NCBI RefSeq assembly: GCF_005887635.2
Contig: NZ_CP040818.1
Coordinates: 1,456,501 to 1,520,500 of the forward strand
Reading direction: 5' to 3'
Source of the DNA: Paroceanicella profunda
GTDB lineage: Bacteria > Pseudomonadota > Alphaproteobacteria > Rhodobacterales > Rhodobacteraceae
Length of the DNA stretch: 64,000 nt
Below are positions 19,111-27,155 of the stretch, piece by piece. The notes beneath the pieces were generated by a model, which had not been told where the DNA came from, did no database searches, and saw only the letters and a program-made list of their open reading frames with translations. Positions within the stretch are counted from its first letter, which is position 1. Each line of letters opens with the position of its first letter. The translations under genes and the position numbers were made by a program.

Positions 19111-20813
19111 GCCTCGGGCGGCGGGAGGAGGAAGTCGAAGTCGCAGCCTTCCTCGGCCTGCAGCACCGAGCGGGCGTAGAGCGCGCGGTATCCGCGCCGG
19201 GGCCGGGGAGGCGGCGCGATTGCGGCCAGGCGGCGGTCGATCTCCTCCTGCGGCACCAGCAGATCGATGCGCTTCTCGGCCACGGACAGGCGGATGCGGT
19301 CGCCGTTGCGCACGGCGGCGAGCGGGCCGCCCACCCCGGCTTCCGGCGAGACATGCAGCACGATGGTGCCGAAGGCGGTGCCGGACATGCGCGCATCGGA
19401 GATCCGCACCATGTCCTTCACCCCCTGCTGCGCCAGCTTGCGCGGGATGGGCAGGTAGCCTGCCTCCGGCATGCCCGTGGCCACCGGCCCGGCGTTCTTC
19501 AGCACCAGGATGTCCCCGGCCGCCACGTCGAGGTCCGGCGCGTCAATGCGCGTCGCGAGGTCTTCCAGCCCGTCGAACACCACCGCGCGGCCCTCCGTCT
19601 CGAACAGCGCCGGCGTGGCCGCCGCGCGCTTGAAGATGGCCCCGTTCGGCGCCAGGGAGCCCCGGAGCGCGATCAGCCCGCCCAGCGGCGAGACCGGGTC
19701 CTGCGCCGGGCGGATGAAGGCGCGGTCCACCCAGGCGGGCGGCGCGGAGAGCAGGTCGCCGAGGCTGCGGCCCTCCACCGTCCGCGTGTCGAGGTGCAGC
19801 AGCGGGCGCAGCTCGTGCAGCACCGCCTCGATGCCGCCGGCGGCGTGCAGGTCCTCCATGTAGCCCTCGCCCACGGGCTTGAGGTTCACGATGGTGGGGG
19901 TCTCGTCGGAGATCGCGTTGAGCCGGGCCTGCGATATGCGGATGCCGGCGCGCCCGGCGATGGCGGTGAGGTGGAGGATGGCATTGGTCGAACCGCCGAT
20001 GGCCATCAGCCCGCGCAGGGCGTTCTCCACCGATTTCGCGGTGACGATCTCGCGCGGGGCGATCGGGGTGCGGATCAGCTCCACCGCCACCTCGCCGCAG
20101 CGCTCCGCCATGGCCAGCCGGGCGGAATCCACCGCCGGGATCGTCGCCGAGCCGGGCAGTGCCACACCGAGGATCTCCGCGATGGCGGCCATGGTCGAGG
20201 CGGTGCCCATCACCGAGCAGGTGCCGGCGGTGGCCGCGAGCCGGGTCTCGATCGCGCCGATCTCCTCACTGTCCAGCGTGCCGGCGCGGAACTGGCCCCA
20301 GTAGCGCCGGCAGTCGGTGCAGGCGCCCACCCGCTCGCCCCGGTGGCGCGAGGTCGACATCGGCCCGGTGACCAGCTGCACGAAGGGCCGTCCGGCGGAG
20401 ACCGCGCCCATCAGCTGGGCCGGCACGGTCTTGTCGCAGCCGCCGATCAGCACCACCGCATCCATCGGCTGGGCGCGGATCATCTCCTCCGTGTCCATCG
20501 ACATCAGGTTGCGGAACATCATCGAGGTGGGGTTCAGGTTCACCTCGCCCAGCGAGATGGTGGGGAAGGCCCGGGGCAGGGCGCCCGCCGCCAGCACCCC
20601 GCGGGACACGGCCTCGGCAAGTTCGGGCATGTAGCGGTGGCAGTTGTTGAAATCCGATCGGGTCGTAGCGATGCCGACGATGGGCTTCTCCAGCATCTTC
20701 TCGGAGAGGCCGGTGGAGCGGGCGAAGCCACGGCGCAGGTAGCGAGAGAAGCCGGTGTCGCCGTAATCGGTCAGGCCGATGTCATAGCCGTGCGGGGGCG
20801 TGCGGTCCGTCAT
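19107..20813 (-). CDS. IlvD/Edd-family dehydratase
   Basis: 568-residue Fe-S dehydratase of the dihydroxyacid/6-phosphogluconate/sugar-acid family. Signatures include GGCDKTVPAQLMG (cluster Cys) and the ACTDCRRYW and AGTCSVMGTASTMA segments, then GGSTNAILHL and SDARMSGTAFG. The length and the SRYLRRGFARSTG start suit sugar-acid (arabinonate-like) dehydratases as well as IlvD, so the substrate is left open. GGAGGA precedes the ATG. It is divergent from the Rieske oxygenase. Confidence 0.85.
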   Translation of the reverse strand: MTDRTPPHGYDIGLTDYGDTGFSRYLRRGFARSTGLSEKMLEKPIVGIATTRSDFNNCHRYMPELAEAVSRGVLAAGALPRAFPTISLGEVNLNPTSMMFRNLMSMDTEEMIRAQPMDAVVLIGGCDKTVPAQLMGAVSAGRPFVQLVTGPMSTSRHRGERVGACTDCRRYWGQFRAGTLDSEEIGAIETRLAATAGTCSVMGTASTMAAIAEILGVALPGSATIPAVDSARLAMAERCGEVAVELIRTPIAPREIVTAKSVENALRGLMAIGGSTNAILHLTAIAGRAGIRISQARLNAISDETPTIVNLKPVGEGYMEDLHAAGGIEAVLHELRPLLHLDTRTVEGRSLGDLLSAPPAWVDRAFIRPAQDPVSPLGGLIALRGSLAPNGAIFKRAAATPALFETEGRAVVFDGLEDLATRIDAPDLDVAAGDILVLKNAGPVATGMPEAGYLPIPRKLAQQGVKDMVRISDARMSGTAFGTIVLHVSPEAGVGGPLAAVRNGDRIRLSVAEKRIDLLVPQEEIDRRLAAIAPPPRPRRGYRALYARSVLQAEEGCDFDFLLPPPEA

Positions 20814-20944
20814 GTGGTCCTCCGTCGCGCGGGAGCCGGGTTGCGCGTGCCCCCGGAGAGGCCCTGTTTCCCCCCGTGCTGCCCGCTTGACGTCGCGGCG
20901 CGGCTCCCCTCTTGTATACGCAGGTCGCCAGGAGGAGCCCAGCC

Positions 20945-21946
20945 GTGAAGAACCTCAGCCCCGTCAACTACATATCCCCGGAGATCCACGCCTCGGACGT
21001 GCGCCGCATCTTCTCGGAGAGCTGGCAGCTCATCGGGCCGTCCTCCCGGCTGGCGCAGCGGGGTGACTATATCGCCACCGAGATCGCGGGCAACAAGGTC
21101 TTCGTGGTGATGACCCGCGACGGGCTGCGCGCCTTCCGCAACGTGTGCCGGCACCGCGGCGCACGCCTGCTGCCGGAGGGCGCCGGGCGCTGTTCGACCA
21201 TCCGTTGCCCCTACCACCAATGGGTGTGGGGCGAGGACGGGGCGCTGCTCAACGTGCCCTGGTGGGGCGACGACCCGGACTTCCGCATGGAGGACTGGGC
21301 GCTGGAGCAGATCGCCTTCAGCACCTGGCGTGGGCTGCTCTTCGTCGCCCTGGCGCCGCAGGGCACGCTGGAGGAGCAGCTGGGCGCGCTGATGGCCGAG
21401 CTGGCCGACGAGCCCATCGAGCGCTACCAGTGGGTGCGCGAGGAGCGGCTGGTCTTCGACGCGAACTGGAAGCTCTACACCGACAATTTCGTGGAGGGCT
21501 ACCACATCCCCGGCATCCACCCGGCCTTTCACCGCGCCATCGAGTTCGACCGGTTCGAGACCGTGGCGCTCGACGGGCTGGTGCGGATGACCGCGCCGCC
21601 GCGCCCGGGGCTGTTCTACCGCGGCAAGTGGATGTGGATGTGGCCGAACTGGACCCTGTCGCTGTTCGAGGGCGGCATCAACACCTCGCGGATCAACCCG
21701 ATCGACCACCGGCGCACCGAGCTGATCTACAACTTCTACTTCGAGGATGTCTCGCCCGAGGGCGCCGCCGCGCGTGAGAGCACCATCCAGGGCAATCTCG
21801 ACGTGGTGCGGGAGGATTTCGAGGTCTGCCTCGAAACCCAGAAGAATTACGAGAGCGGCGGCTACCAGGCCGGCCCGCTCTCCCCGCGTCACGAGCAGGG
21901 CGTGGCCTATTTCCAGGAGAGACTGCGGCAGGTGGGCGCCGTCTGA
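20945..21946 (+). CDS. Rieske-type aromatic-ring-hydroxylating oxygenase, alpha subunit
   Basis: Large subunit of a Rieske non-heme iron oxygenase, 333 residues. The [2Fe-2S] motif is CRHRG...CPYHQW (near residues 69 and 89). The mononuclear iron site is DNFVEGYHIPGIHP (two His), with a late Asp in the C-terminal half. No reductase or small subunit gene is adjacent. The GTG at 20945 is preferred because AGGAGG lies 9 bases upstream. The next recognisable element, 220 bases downstream, is the prophage left end. Confidence 0.85.
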   Translation: MKNLSPVNYISPEIHASDVRRIFSESWQLIGPSSRLAQRGDYIATEIAGNKVFVVMTRDGLRAFRNVCRHRGARLLPEGAGRCSTIRCPYHQWVWGEDGALLNVPWWGDDPDFRMEDWALEQIAFSTWRGLLFVALAPQGTLEEQLGALMAELADEPIERYQWVREERLVFDANWKLYTDNFVEGYHIPGIHPAFHRAIEFDRFETVALDGLVRMTAPPRPGLFYRGKWMWMWPNWTLSLFEGGINTSRINPIDHRRTELIYNFYFEDVSPEGAAARESTIQGNLDVVREDFEVCLETQKNYESGGYQAGPLSPRHEQGVAYFQERLRQVGAV

Positions 21947-22166
21947 GCACCGCCCGACGGCCCGGGCCCCGCATCCGCCGGCGGGCCCGACCGGCCCGGG
22001 GATCCTCTCCGGGGCCCCCGCCCGAGCGGGCGGCATCCGCTTCGCGCGGAGGCGCTGCCATGACCTTCCAGCCACCCCCGGTTCCGCGCCCGGGGCATCA
22101 TCCGCTCATCGGAAGCCCCGCCCGCGCGGCGCCCGCCGGAGGGCCCGCGGTGCCGTGCATCGGAGA

Positions 22167-22191
22167 GGGCTGCTGCCGGATGAGAGGCTCG
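22167..22191. other. Putative attL (remnant of tRNA-Thr 3' end)
   Basis: GGGCTGCTGCCGGATGAG (22167-22184) matches 60305-60322 at the tRNA-Thr 3' end at 17 of 18 positions, with partial similarity for seven more bases. The exact core is TGCCGGATGAG. Composition falls sharply just to the right. This marks the left end of the prophage, as expected for integration at a tRNA 3' end with the integrase beside the intact copy. Confidence 0.7.
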
Positions 22192-22359
22192 TCAGGTGAT
22201 ATTTTTCAGTGTGTTGGTGAACATATGGGGAACTTGCGGGGAATAACCCCCCCGGACCAGATGGTCCGCACGTGCCTCGGAAATACAGACCGATCACCGT
22301 GAGGTCGCCCGATTCGCCCGGAAGCACCGGATCCGGACAGGCGTACCCGGCAACACGGA

Positions 22360-22390
22360 AGGTCCCGCCGCAGGATTGGCGGCGGGACCT
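22360..22390 (-). terminator. Strong GC-rich hairpin after the left-end lipoprotein gene
   Basis: AGGTCCCGCCGC (22360-22371) and GCGGCGGGACCT (22379-22390) form a perfect 12-bp stem with a 7-base loop, 54 bases past the stop of the minus-strand lipoprotein gene. The T tract is weak (TTCCGTGTT), but the stem strength and position fit an intrinsic-like terminator of the leftward prophage transcripts. Confidence 0.6.
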
Positions 22391-22444
22391 CCGGCAGGTT
22401 TGACAGAAGAGCCGGGCTTCGGCTTTCGGATCGCAGCAGGTCCG

Positions 22445-22786
22445 TTAGCGGACGATCACGGTCAGTTTCCCCGCCTCGTAGACGTTGGTCTCCTCTCCGA
22501 TCTGCACGCCGGTTGCGAGAATGCGCCGACCGGGGGCAGTGCCGCCACACCGGCGACTGGTCCGCTCTCCGACACCGCCATCCGAGTAGGAAATGATCTG
22601 GGATGCCGGAAGCCGTCCCTCGATTTCCTCGAAAGTCGGTACCGCACCACACTTGTCGCCGATGTAGACGGTCAGGTGTTTCGTTTCACCCACCGCGATC
22701 ACTTCTTGGTTCCGCCCCGCGCCGCCACCGGCGCACGCCGCCAGAAGAAGCGTTGAAAATACAAGGCCATGTTTGAATGTACGCAT
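22445..22786 (-). CDS. Small prophage lipoprotein, unknown function
   Basis: 113-residue predicted lipoprotein. The signal MRTFKHGLVFSTLLLAACAGG has a clear lipobox (LAAC, Cys near 18). The mature part has two further Cys (GDKCGAVP and RRCGGT) that could form a disulfide; I do not recognise the family. The ATG at 22786 has AGGTGG 9 bases upstream. It is the last gene before attL, downstream of the lysis genes but separated by 182 bases, and AT-richer than them, so it is a likely moron rather than a lysis gene. A spanin-type role cannot be excluded. Confidence 0.7.
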   Translation of the reverse strand: MRTFKHGLVFSTLLLAACAGGGAGRNQEVIAVGETKHLTVYIGDKCGAVPTFEEIEGRLPASQIISYSDGGVGERTSRRCGGTAPGRRILATGVQIGEETNVYEAGKLTVIVR

Positions 22787-22968
22787 CTTTGATTCCACCT
22801 ATACTAAAGGGTGAACCAAAATTCCGGATTATGTGGCTGCATGAAAGCAAATTCGCATCTCCTCCGGAAAAATGTCGCAGGATTTGTTTCCGGCTGAGTT
22901 TCGCCACATCCCCCGATGATACCCGGGCGGAAGTGAGGCGGGTGTATGTCGAATGACCTCCGCTCACG

Positions 22969-23316
22969 TCACCCCGCCCCACCGAGTGCTGCGGCGACCT
23001 TGGCGCGCAGCACGTCCTCGGAGGCGCGGAGCCGCTTCACCGCATCAGGGACGGAGCGTTTCACGTAGTCGACGGCGGTGTCGATCTGCGCGGCATGGGG
23101 CGGGGCCCCGGCCGGGGGCGGTGCCACGCCGACCCGGCGCAGTGCGAGCCGCACGCCGGTCATGATCGCGGCGTCGAGGGCGGCGCGGTGCCTTGCCTCG
23201 ATGTCGAGGCCGAGGCGCTGTTTCGCGACCAGGGCCAGCCAGGCGACCAGCGCGGAGGCGAGCGTGCCGGCGAGCTCGAGCGCCACGGGGGCGAGGGTGT
23301 CGAGGAGGGTCTGCAT
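22969..23316 (-). CDS. Putative holin-like membrane protein
   Basis: 115-residue protein with one strong transmembrane segment near residues 12-32 (LAGTLASALVAWLALVAK). An amphipathic cytosolic helix with GLDIEARHRAALDAAIMTGVRLALRR follows. This layout, next to the endolysin gene, matches holin-like proteins of alphaproteobacterial prophages. It would release the endolysin across the inner membrane. Identification is by position and topology, not by a defined motif. Confidence 0.6.
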   Translation of the reverse strand: MQTLLDTLAPVALELAGTLASALVAWLALVAKQRLGLDIEARHRAALDAAIMTGVRLALRRVGVAPPPAGAPPHAAQIDTAVDYVKRSVPDAVKRLRASEDVLRAKVAAALGGAG

Positions 23317-23317
23317 G

Positions 23318-23956
23318 TCAGGATCCTTTCAGCCATGCGATGAGACGGGAGAGGACGGACGGCCGGGGCGCGGGCGGCTCCGGCTCCGGTTCAGGCTCCG
23401 CCGGCCCGGGGGCGACCAGCGCCAGGAGCTCGGGCACGGGCATGGCGCGGAGCACGCCCCGCAGGCGGCCGGACGTGTCGGCGCGCCAGACCGGCACCGG
23501 CGCCTCCGGGTAGCGGCCGGTGCGGAACAACTCGCGCTCGGCATCGCGGCGCGGGATGATCTCGGGCGGCTTGTGCCAGGTGTCGAAGGCGCGCGCCGCG
23601 CCCTGCCGGTCGCCGGCGTTGAGCCGCGTGACCAGGTGGGCGCGGTCGATGCCGCCGGTGTTGAAGTCGAAGGACACCAGCGCGTCGAACTCGTGCGGGG
23701 CGAGCGGCACCGGGACCGCCGCCAGCACCCGCGCCTCGCAAAGGGCGAGGTCGGCGCGGAAGGTCTCCACCGCCCGGCGCAGGGCGGCGTCGAGATCCGC
23801 CGGCATGCCGCGCGGCAGGGTGGCGGGGTCCGGCCCACCGGCGGAGGCGGTGTGGCCGATGCCGAAGGTCCAGACGCCGGCGCTGTCGCGGTAGGGCGCG
23901 GGCACAATGCCTTCGTGCGCGGCCAGGGCGGCCACGCCGTGCAGGGATGTTCTCAT
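23318..23956 (-). CDS. Endolysin, GH24 lysozyme
   Basis: T4-type muramidase that cuts peptidoglycan. The catalytic triad is visible as E15-x8-D24-x5-T30 in HEGIVPAPYRDSAGVWTFGIG, followed by the usual NTGG segment. The enzymatic domain covers about 155 residues. A Pro/Glu-rich linker (PAEPEPEPEPPAPRPS) then leads to a basic amphipathic C-terminus (LSRLIAWLKGS) that may bind membrane or wall. There is no signal peptide, so export depends on a holin. Confidence 0.9.
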   Translation of the reverse strand: MRTSLHGVAALAAHEGIVPAPYRDSAGVWTFGIGHTASAGGPDPATLPRGMPADLDAALRRAVETFRADLALCEARVLAAVPVPLAPHEFDALVSFDFNTGGIDRAHLVTRLNAGDRQGAARAFDTWHKPPEIIPRRDAERELFRTGRYPEAPVPVWRADTSGRLRGVLRAMPVPELLALVAPGPAEPEPEPEPPAPRPSVLSRLIAWLKGS

Positions 23957-23986
23957 GCGGGGGATCTCCGGTGGAGGGCGGCGCGC

Positions 23987-24250
23987 CTAGCGGTTGCGCG
24001 CCTCGATGCTGGCCTTGAGCTCGCCGATGGCGGCGAGGATGTTGTCGAGCTTCTGGCGGTCGCCGGCGGCGGTGATCTCGGCGAGGCGCATGCGGTCGGC
24101 GAGCTGCTCGATGCGCCGGGTGCGCTCGGTGCCGGCGGTCTCCACCGCGCCGATCCGGGCATTCATCGTGGCGTAGGTGGCGGAGACCACGACGATCATC
24201 GTGCCGATGGAGATGAGATTGCCGACACTCACGGTGCGGTCGAGGCGCAT
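23987..24250 (-). CDS. Small membrane/coiled-coil protein of the lysis region
   Basis: 87 residues: one transmembrane segment near residues 10-30 (NLISIGTMIVVVSATYATM), then a charged coiled coil (RRIEQLADRMRLAEITAAGDRQKLDNILAAIG). It probably belongs to the lysis module or is a holin partner. The start at 24250 has an excellent GGAGGAGGAG site 7 bases upstream. An alternative ATG at 24298 would add MTAPVPEDPAQEEEKP but has no site. Confidence 0.6.
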   Translation of the reverse strand: MRLDRTVSVGNLISIGTMIVVVSATYATMNARIGAVETAGTERTRRIEQLADRMRLAEITAAGDRQKLDNILAAIGELKASIEARNR

Positions 24251-24309
24251 GGGCTTCTCCTCCTCCTGCGCGGGGTCCTCCGGGACCGGGGCGGTCATGG
24301 GGGACACGG

Positions 24310-25116
24310 TCACGCGATGGCGGCGCCCTTCCGGCCGGTGACCCACTCGGCATAGCTCGCCACCTGCGCGAAGCTGGTGGGGTCGGCGCGCAGGTCGGTG
24401 CCGAGGGCGAGGCGCGCGGCGTAGGAGAGCGCCTGCGGCTCCGGCGCGCCGCCCAGCCAGCCCAGCTTGTCCATGCCCGGGAGCCCGGCGAGCCCGGTGT
24501 CGGTCCGCTCATGGAACCCGTTCGGCGCGTAGTGCCAGTAGCGGTCCCCCTCCCCGTCGGCCGTGACCGTGCCGCCCACCATGATCCAGGTGGCGCGGTT
24601 GTAGACGGCGGTGCTGGAGAAGTAGCCGTAGGCCCGGCCCTCGATGGCGGTGGGCACCTGCGGCGTGGCCGCGAACTCCAGCGCGGTGAAGGCGGGCGTG
24701 CCGGTGCCGATCATGATGCGCGGCCGGGCGCCGGCGGTGGAGAGCGGCATCATCGCGGTCTGTGCCGTCGCCCCGTTGCCGGCGAAGATCAGCAGGACGG
24801 TGAAGGCGAGGCAGGGCTGGGCGAGCACGATGTCCTGCATGTGGCTCGCGGCCAGCACCTTGATGCCCGGGAGGCCGCCGACACCGTCCTTGCTCCAGGT
24901 GATCGTGGAGCCCGCCGCCGGCAGCGAGGCGGGCGCCACGCCGGCCCGCGTCTCGTTCGCGACGAAGATGTCGGTGTCCCGGCGCACCACGCGGCCGTTG
25001 GTGAACTCCTCCCAGAGCAGCAGGGTGCCGCCGTAGCCCGCGAAGATGTCGGCGAAGTCCGGCGGGCCGGCGAAGCCGGTGGGGATGGCGGGCACGATGG
25101 GGATGCGTCGGAGCAT
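24310..25116 (-). CDS. Phage tail-associated protein, unknown
   Basis: 268-residue protein located between the fibre genes and the lysis module. It has a beta-rich, jelly-roll-like pattern of alternating hydrophobic strands (for example KVLAASHMQDIVLAQPCLAF and YNRATWIMVGGTVTADG) and no known catalytic motif that I can see. Its place suggests a fibre or receptor-binding accessory protein. AAGGA lies 7 bases before the ATG. Confidence 0.6.
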   Translation of the reverse strand: MLRRIPIVPAIPTGFAGPPDFADIFAGYGGTLLLWEEFTNGRVVRRDTDIFVANETRAGVAPASLPAAGSTITWSKDGVGGLPGIKVLAASHMQDIVLAQPCLAFTVLLIFAGNGATAQTAMMPLSTAGARPRIMIGTGTPAFTALEFAATPQVPTAIEGRAYGYFSSTAVYNRATWIMVGGTVTADGEGDRYWHYAPNGFHERTDTGLAGLPGMDKLGWLGGAPEPQALSYAARLALGTDLRADPTSFAQVASYAEWVTGRKGAAIA

Positions 25117-25127
25117 GGTGTGTCCTT

Positions 25128-27155
25128 TCAGACCAGGCTGAGGGTGTCGGTGAAGGGGGCGAGCCAGCGGTGCACGGTGTTGCCGGTCCACTGCGAGACC
25201 ATCGACCAGTCGGCGCGCACGTTGCCGCGCTGGCACCCCCGGCCGTCGCCCCAGGCCTCGGCCTGCGCCGAGTAGCGCACCACGAGGCTCGGGTCCGCCC
25301 CGGTGTCGAGCCCGGAGAGCGGCGCGGCCGGCTCCCAGATCAGCCGGCGCGGCTCGCAGCGCGGCGTCAGCGGCAGGCTCACGCCGTTGTGGAACAGCTC
25401 CAGCCCGGCCTGCGGGACCGGCAGGAAGGCCGCCTCGCTGCCCGGGATCGGGGCGTAGGTCTCCGTCTCCGCGTCATGGGCGCCGCCGACATAGTGGCGG
25501 TCGGTCACCGGCGGCGCGGGGTCGATGAGCACGTCATGCGCGCCGCGCACGTCGCAGACCACGGTGCCGCCCTCGATGCGCGCCGGGCCGAGCGAGGGCG
25601 CGTGCCAGCGCTCGCCCGCCAGCGCCTTCACCGCGCACATTTGGGCCAGCTCGCCGATCTCGGCGCAGGTCTCGCGGTGCATGTGCAGGGCGTCGCTCAT
25701 GCGCATCCCGCTCGGCGCGGCCACGAACACGCCGTTGTCGCGGGCCATGCAATAGTCGACGCAGGCGCGGAAGATCGGGTTGTCCCCGCCGCTCGGGCCC
25801 ATCATCGGGGCGATCATCAGCAGGAACGGGTCGAAGGTCTGGCCCGGGAGCTTCGCGCGGACCTCGGGGAAGAACAGGTCGTCGAAGTAGTGGTCGAGCG
25901 CGGCGGTGAACGCTTCCGGCGTGTCGCCCAGCCCGATGTTGCCGTGCCCGATGCAGAACAGGTGGAACATGTACCGCATCTCGATGCCGAAGTCGGCGAA
26001 GCGGGCGATGGCCGCGTCCATCTTCGTGAAGAAGTTCGCCCAGGGCGCGCCCACGGTCTCGGGCGCGCCGGTATTGCCGGCGTACATCACCTCCGGGTCG
26101 CTGGCCGGGTAGAGGTCCTGCACCGGGCAGCCGCCGCGCGCCTCGTTGTTGGCATAGATCGCCATGCTGCCGCCGGTGCGGGTGATGTGCTCGGCGAGGG
26201 AGCAGGCGAAGGGGCCGGTGACCGACTGGCTGGTGGGGTTGGTGTCCTCGCCCGGGGCGAAGTCGTCCGGGGTGGCGGTCATCACGATGCCGCCCCAGCC
26301 CCGGAAGCCGCGGCCGTCGTTCGTGGTGAACACCATCTCCGGGCGCGGCGCGCCGTCGAGGAAGCGGCCGTTCGAGGCGTTCCCGTCCATCCACGACTGC
26401 CCGGTGCCGCCGACCATCATCGCGTGGCGGCTCGGCATCATCATGTCGTAGCCGGCGGTGTGGATGTAGGAGGCGCCGAGGCTCTGGAACACGGTGTAGC
26501 CCGTTCCCGTGGAGGGCTGGCGCTTGGCGAAGCCGCTCTCCGCCACGATCTCGTCGTCACCGGCGACACCGCCGGCGGGGACATTCTGGTGCAGCACGCC
26601 GTCGGTATCGTAGTAGGCCGCCACGCTGCCGTCGCCGTAGAGCGCCTCCACGCGGGCCATCCAGAGGTTCTCCTCCTGGTCGCGCAGCGCGGTGGCGACC
26701 ACGGCCCCGGTGCCCGCCTCCCGGCTCAGCGTCTCCACCAGCCGGCCGCCGGGATCGCGGAGCGCAGTGGCGCTGCCATCGGCGAACTGCACGGCCTCCG
26801 CGCCCTGCGCCACCAGGTCCCCGGTGAGCTCCGCGAGGGTCTGCCCGCTGCCGCCCGCGCGCGACAGGTGCACGAGGGAGCGCCCGTCGCCGTCCGTCAT
26901 CTCCAGCGGAGCGCCCGCGCCATCCGCGTTCAGGATCCGCAGGTCGACCAGGTTCTCCCCGGTGCTGACCGCGCCGATCCGCAGCTCGGCCGAGGCCCGG
27001 GCCTCGCCTTCCTCCACCAGGCCCGCTTTCGTTGCCGCGATGTCGGTCCGTTCCCCGGCCGTCATGACCTTGAGGTCCGGGGTCTCCTCGATCTGACTGG
27101 TGTCCGCCGCGGGTCCGCCGTCGCTGACCTTGAGCTTGGTGTTGATTGTGGCCAT
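25128..27155 (-). CDS. Tail fibre/spike protein with SGNH-type esterase domain
   Basis: 675 residues. The N-terminal ~200 residues are a fibre-like stalk. The middle to C-terminal region carries an SGNH/sialate-O-acetylesterase-like signature: GGTGQSW with the likely nucleophile Ser254, and a downstream DALH (Asp488, His491) matching the DxxH block. A capsule or LPS O-deacetylase acting at the tail tip during adsorption is the likely role. Start and upstream stop share a base (TGATG), so translation is coupled to the larger fibre gene. Confidence 0.7.
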   Translation of the reverse strand: MATINTKLKVSDGGPAADTSQIEETPDLKVMTAGERTDIAATKAGLVEEGEARASAELRIGAVSTGENLVDLRILNADGAGAPLEMTDGDGRSLVHLSRAGGSGQTLAELTGDLVAQGAEAVQFADGSATALRDPGGRLVETLSREAGTGAVVATALRDQEENLWMARVEALYGDGSVAAYYDTDGVLHQNVPAGGVAGDDEIVAESGFAKRQPSTGTGYTVFQSLGASYIHTAGYDMMMPSRHAMMVGGTGQSWMDGNASNGRFLDGAPRPEMVFTTNDGRGFRGWGGIVMTATPDDFAPGEDTNPTSQSVTGPFACSLAEHITRTGGSMAIYANNEARGGCPVQDLYPASDPEVMYAGNTGAPETVGAPWANFFTKMDAAIARFADFGIEMRYMFHLFCIGHGNIGLGDTPEAFTAALDHYFDDLFFPEVRAKLPGQTFDPFLLMIAPMMGPSGGDNPIFRACVDYCMARDNGVFVAAPSGMRMSDALHMHRETCAEIGELAQMCAVKALAGERWHAPSLGPARIEGGTVVCDVRGAHDVLIDPAPPVTDRHYVGGAHDAETETYAPIPGSEAAFLPVPQAGLELFHNGVSLPLTPRCEPRRLIWEPAAPLSGLDTGADPSLVVRYSAQAEAWGDGRGCQRGNVRADWSMVSQWTGNTVHRWLAPFTDTLSLV

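Noticed and set aside
22686..22982. 98-residue minus-strand frame overlapping the left-end lipoprotein gene
   Set aside because: No ribosome binding site, mixed composition, and it overlaps the better-supported lipoprotein gene.
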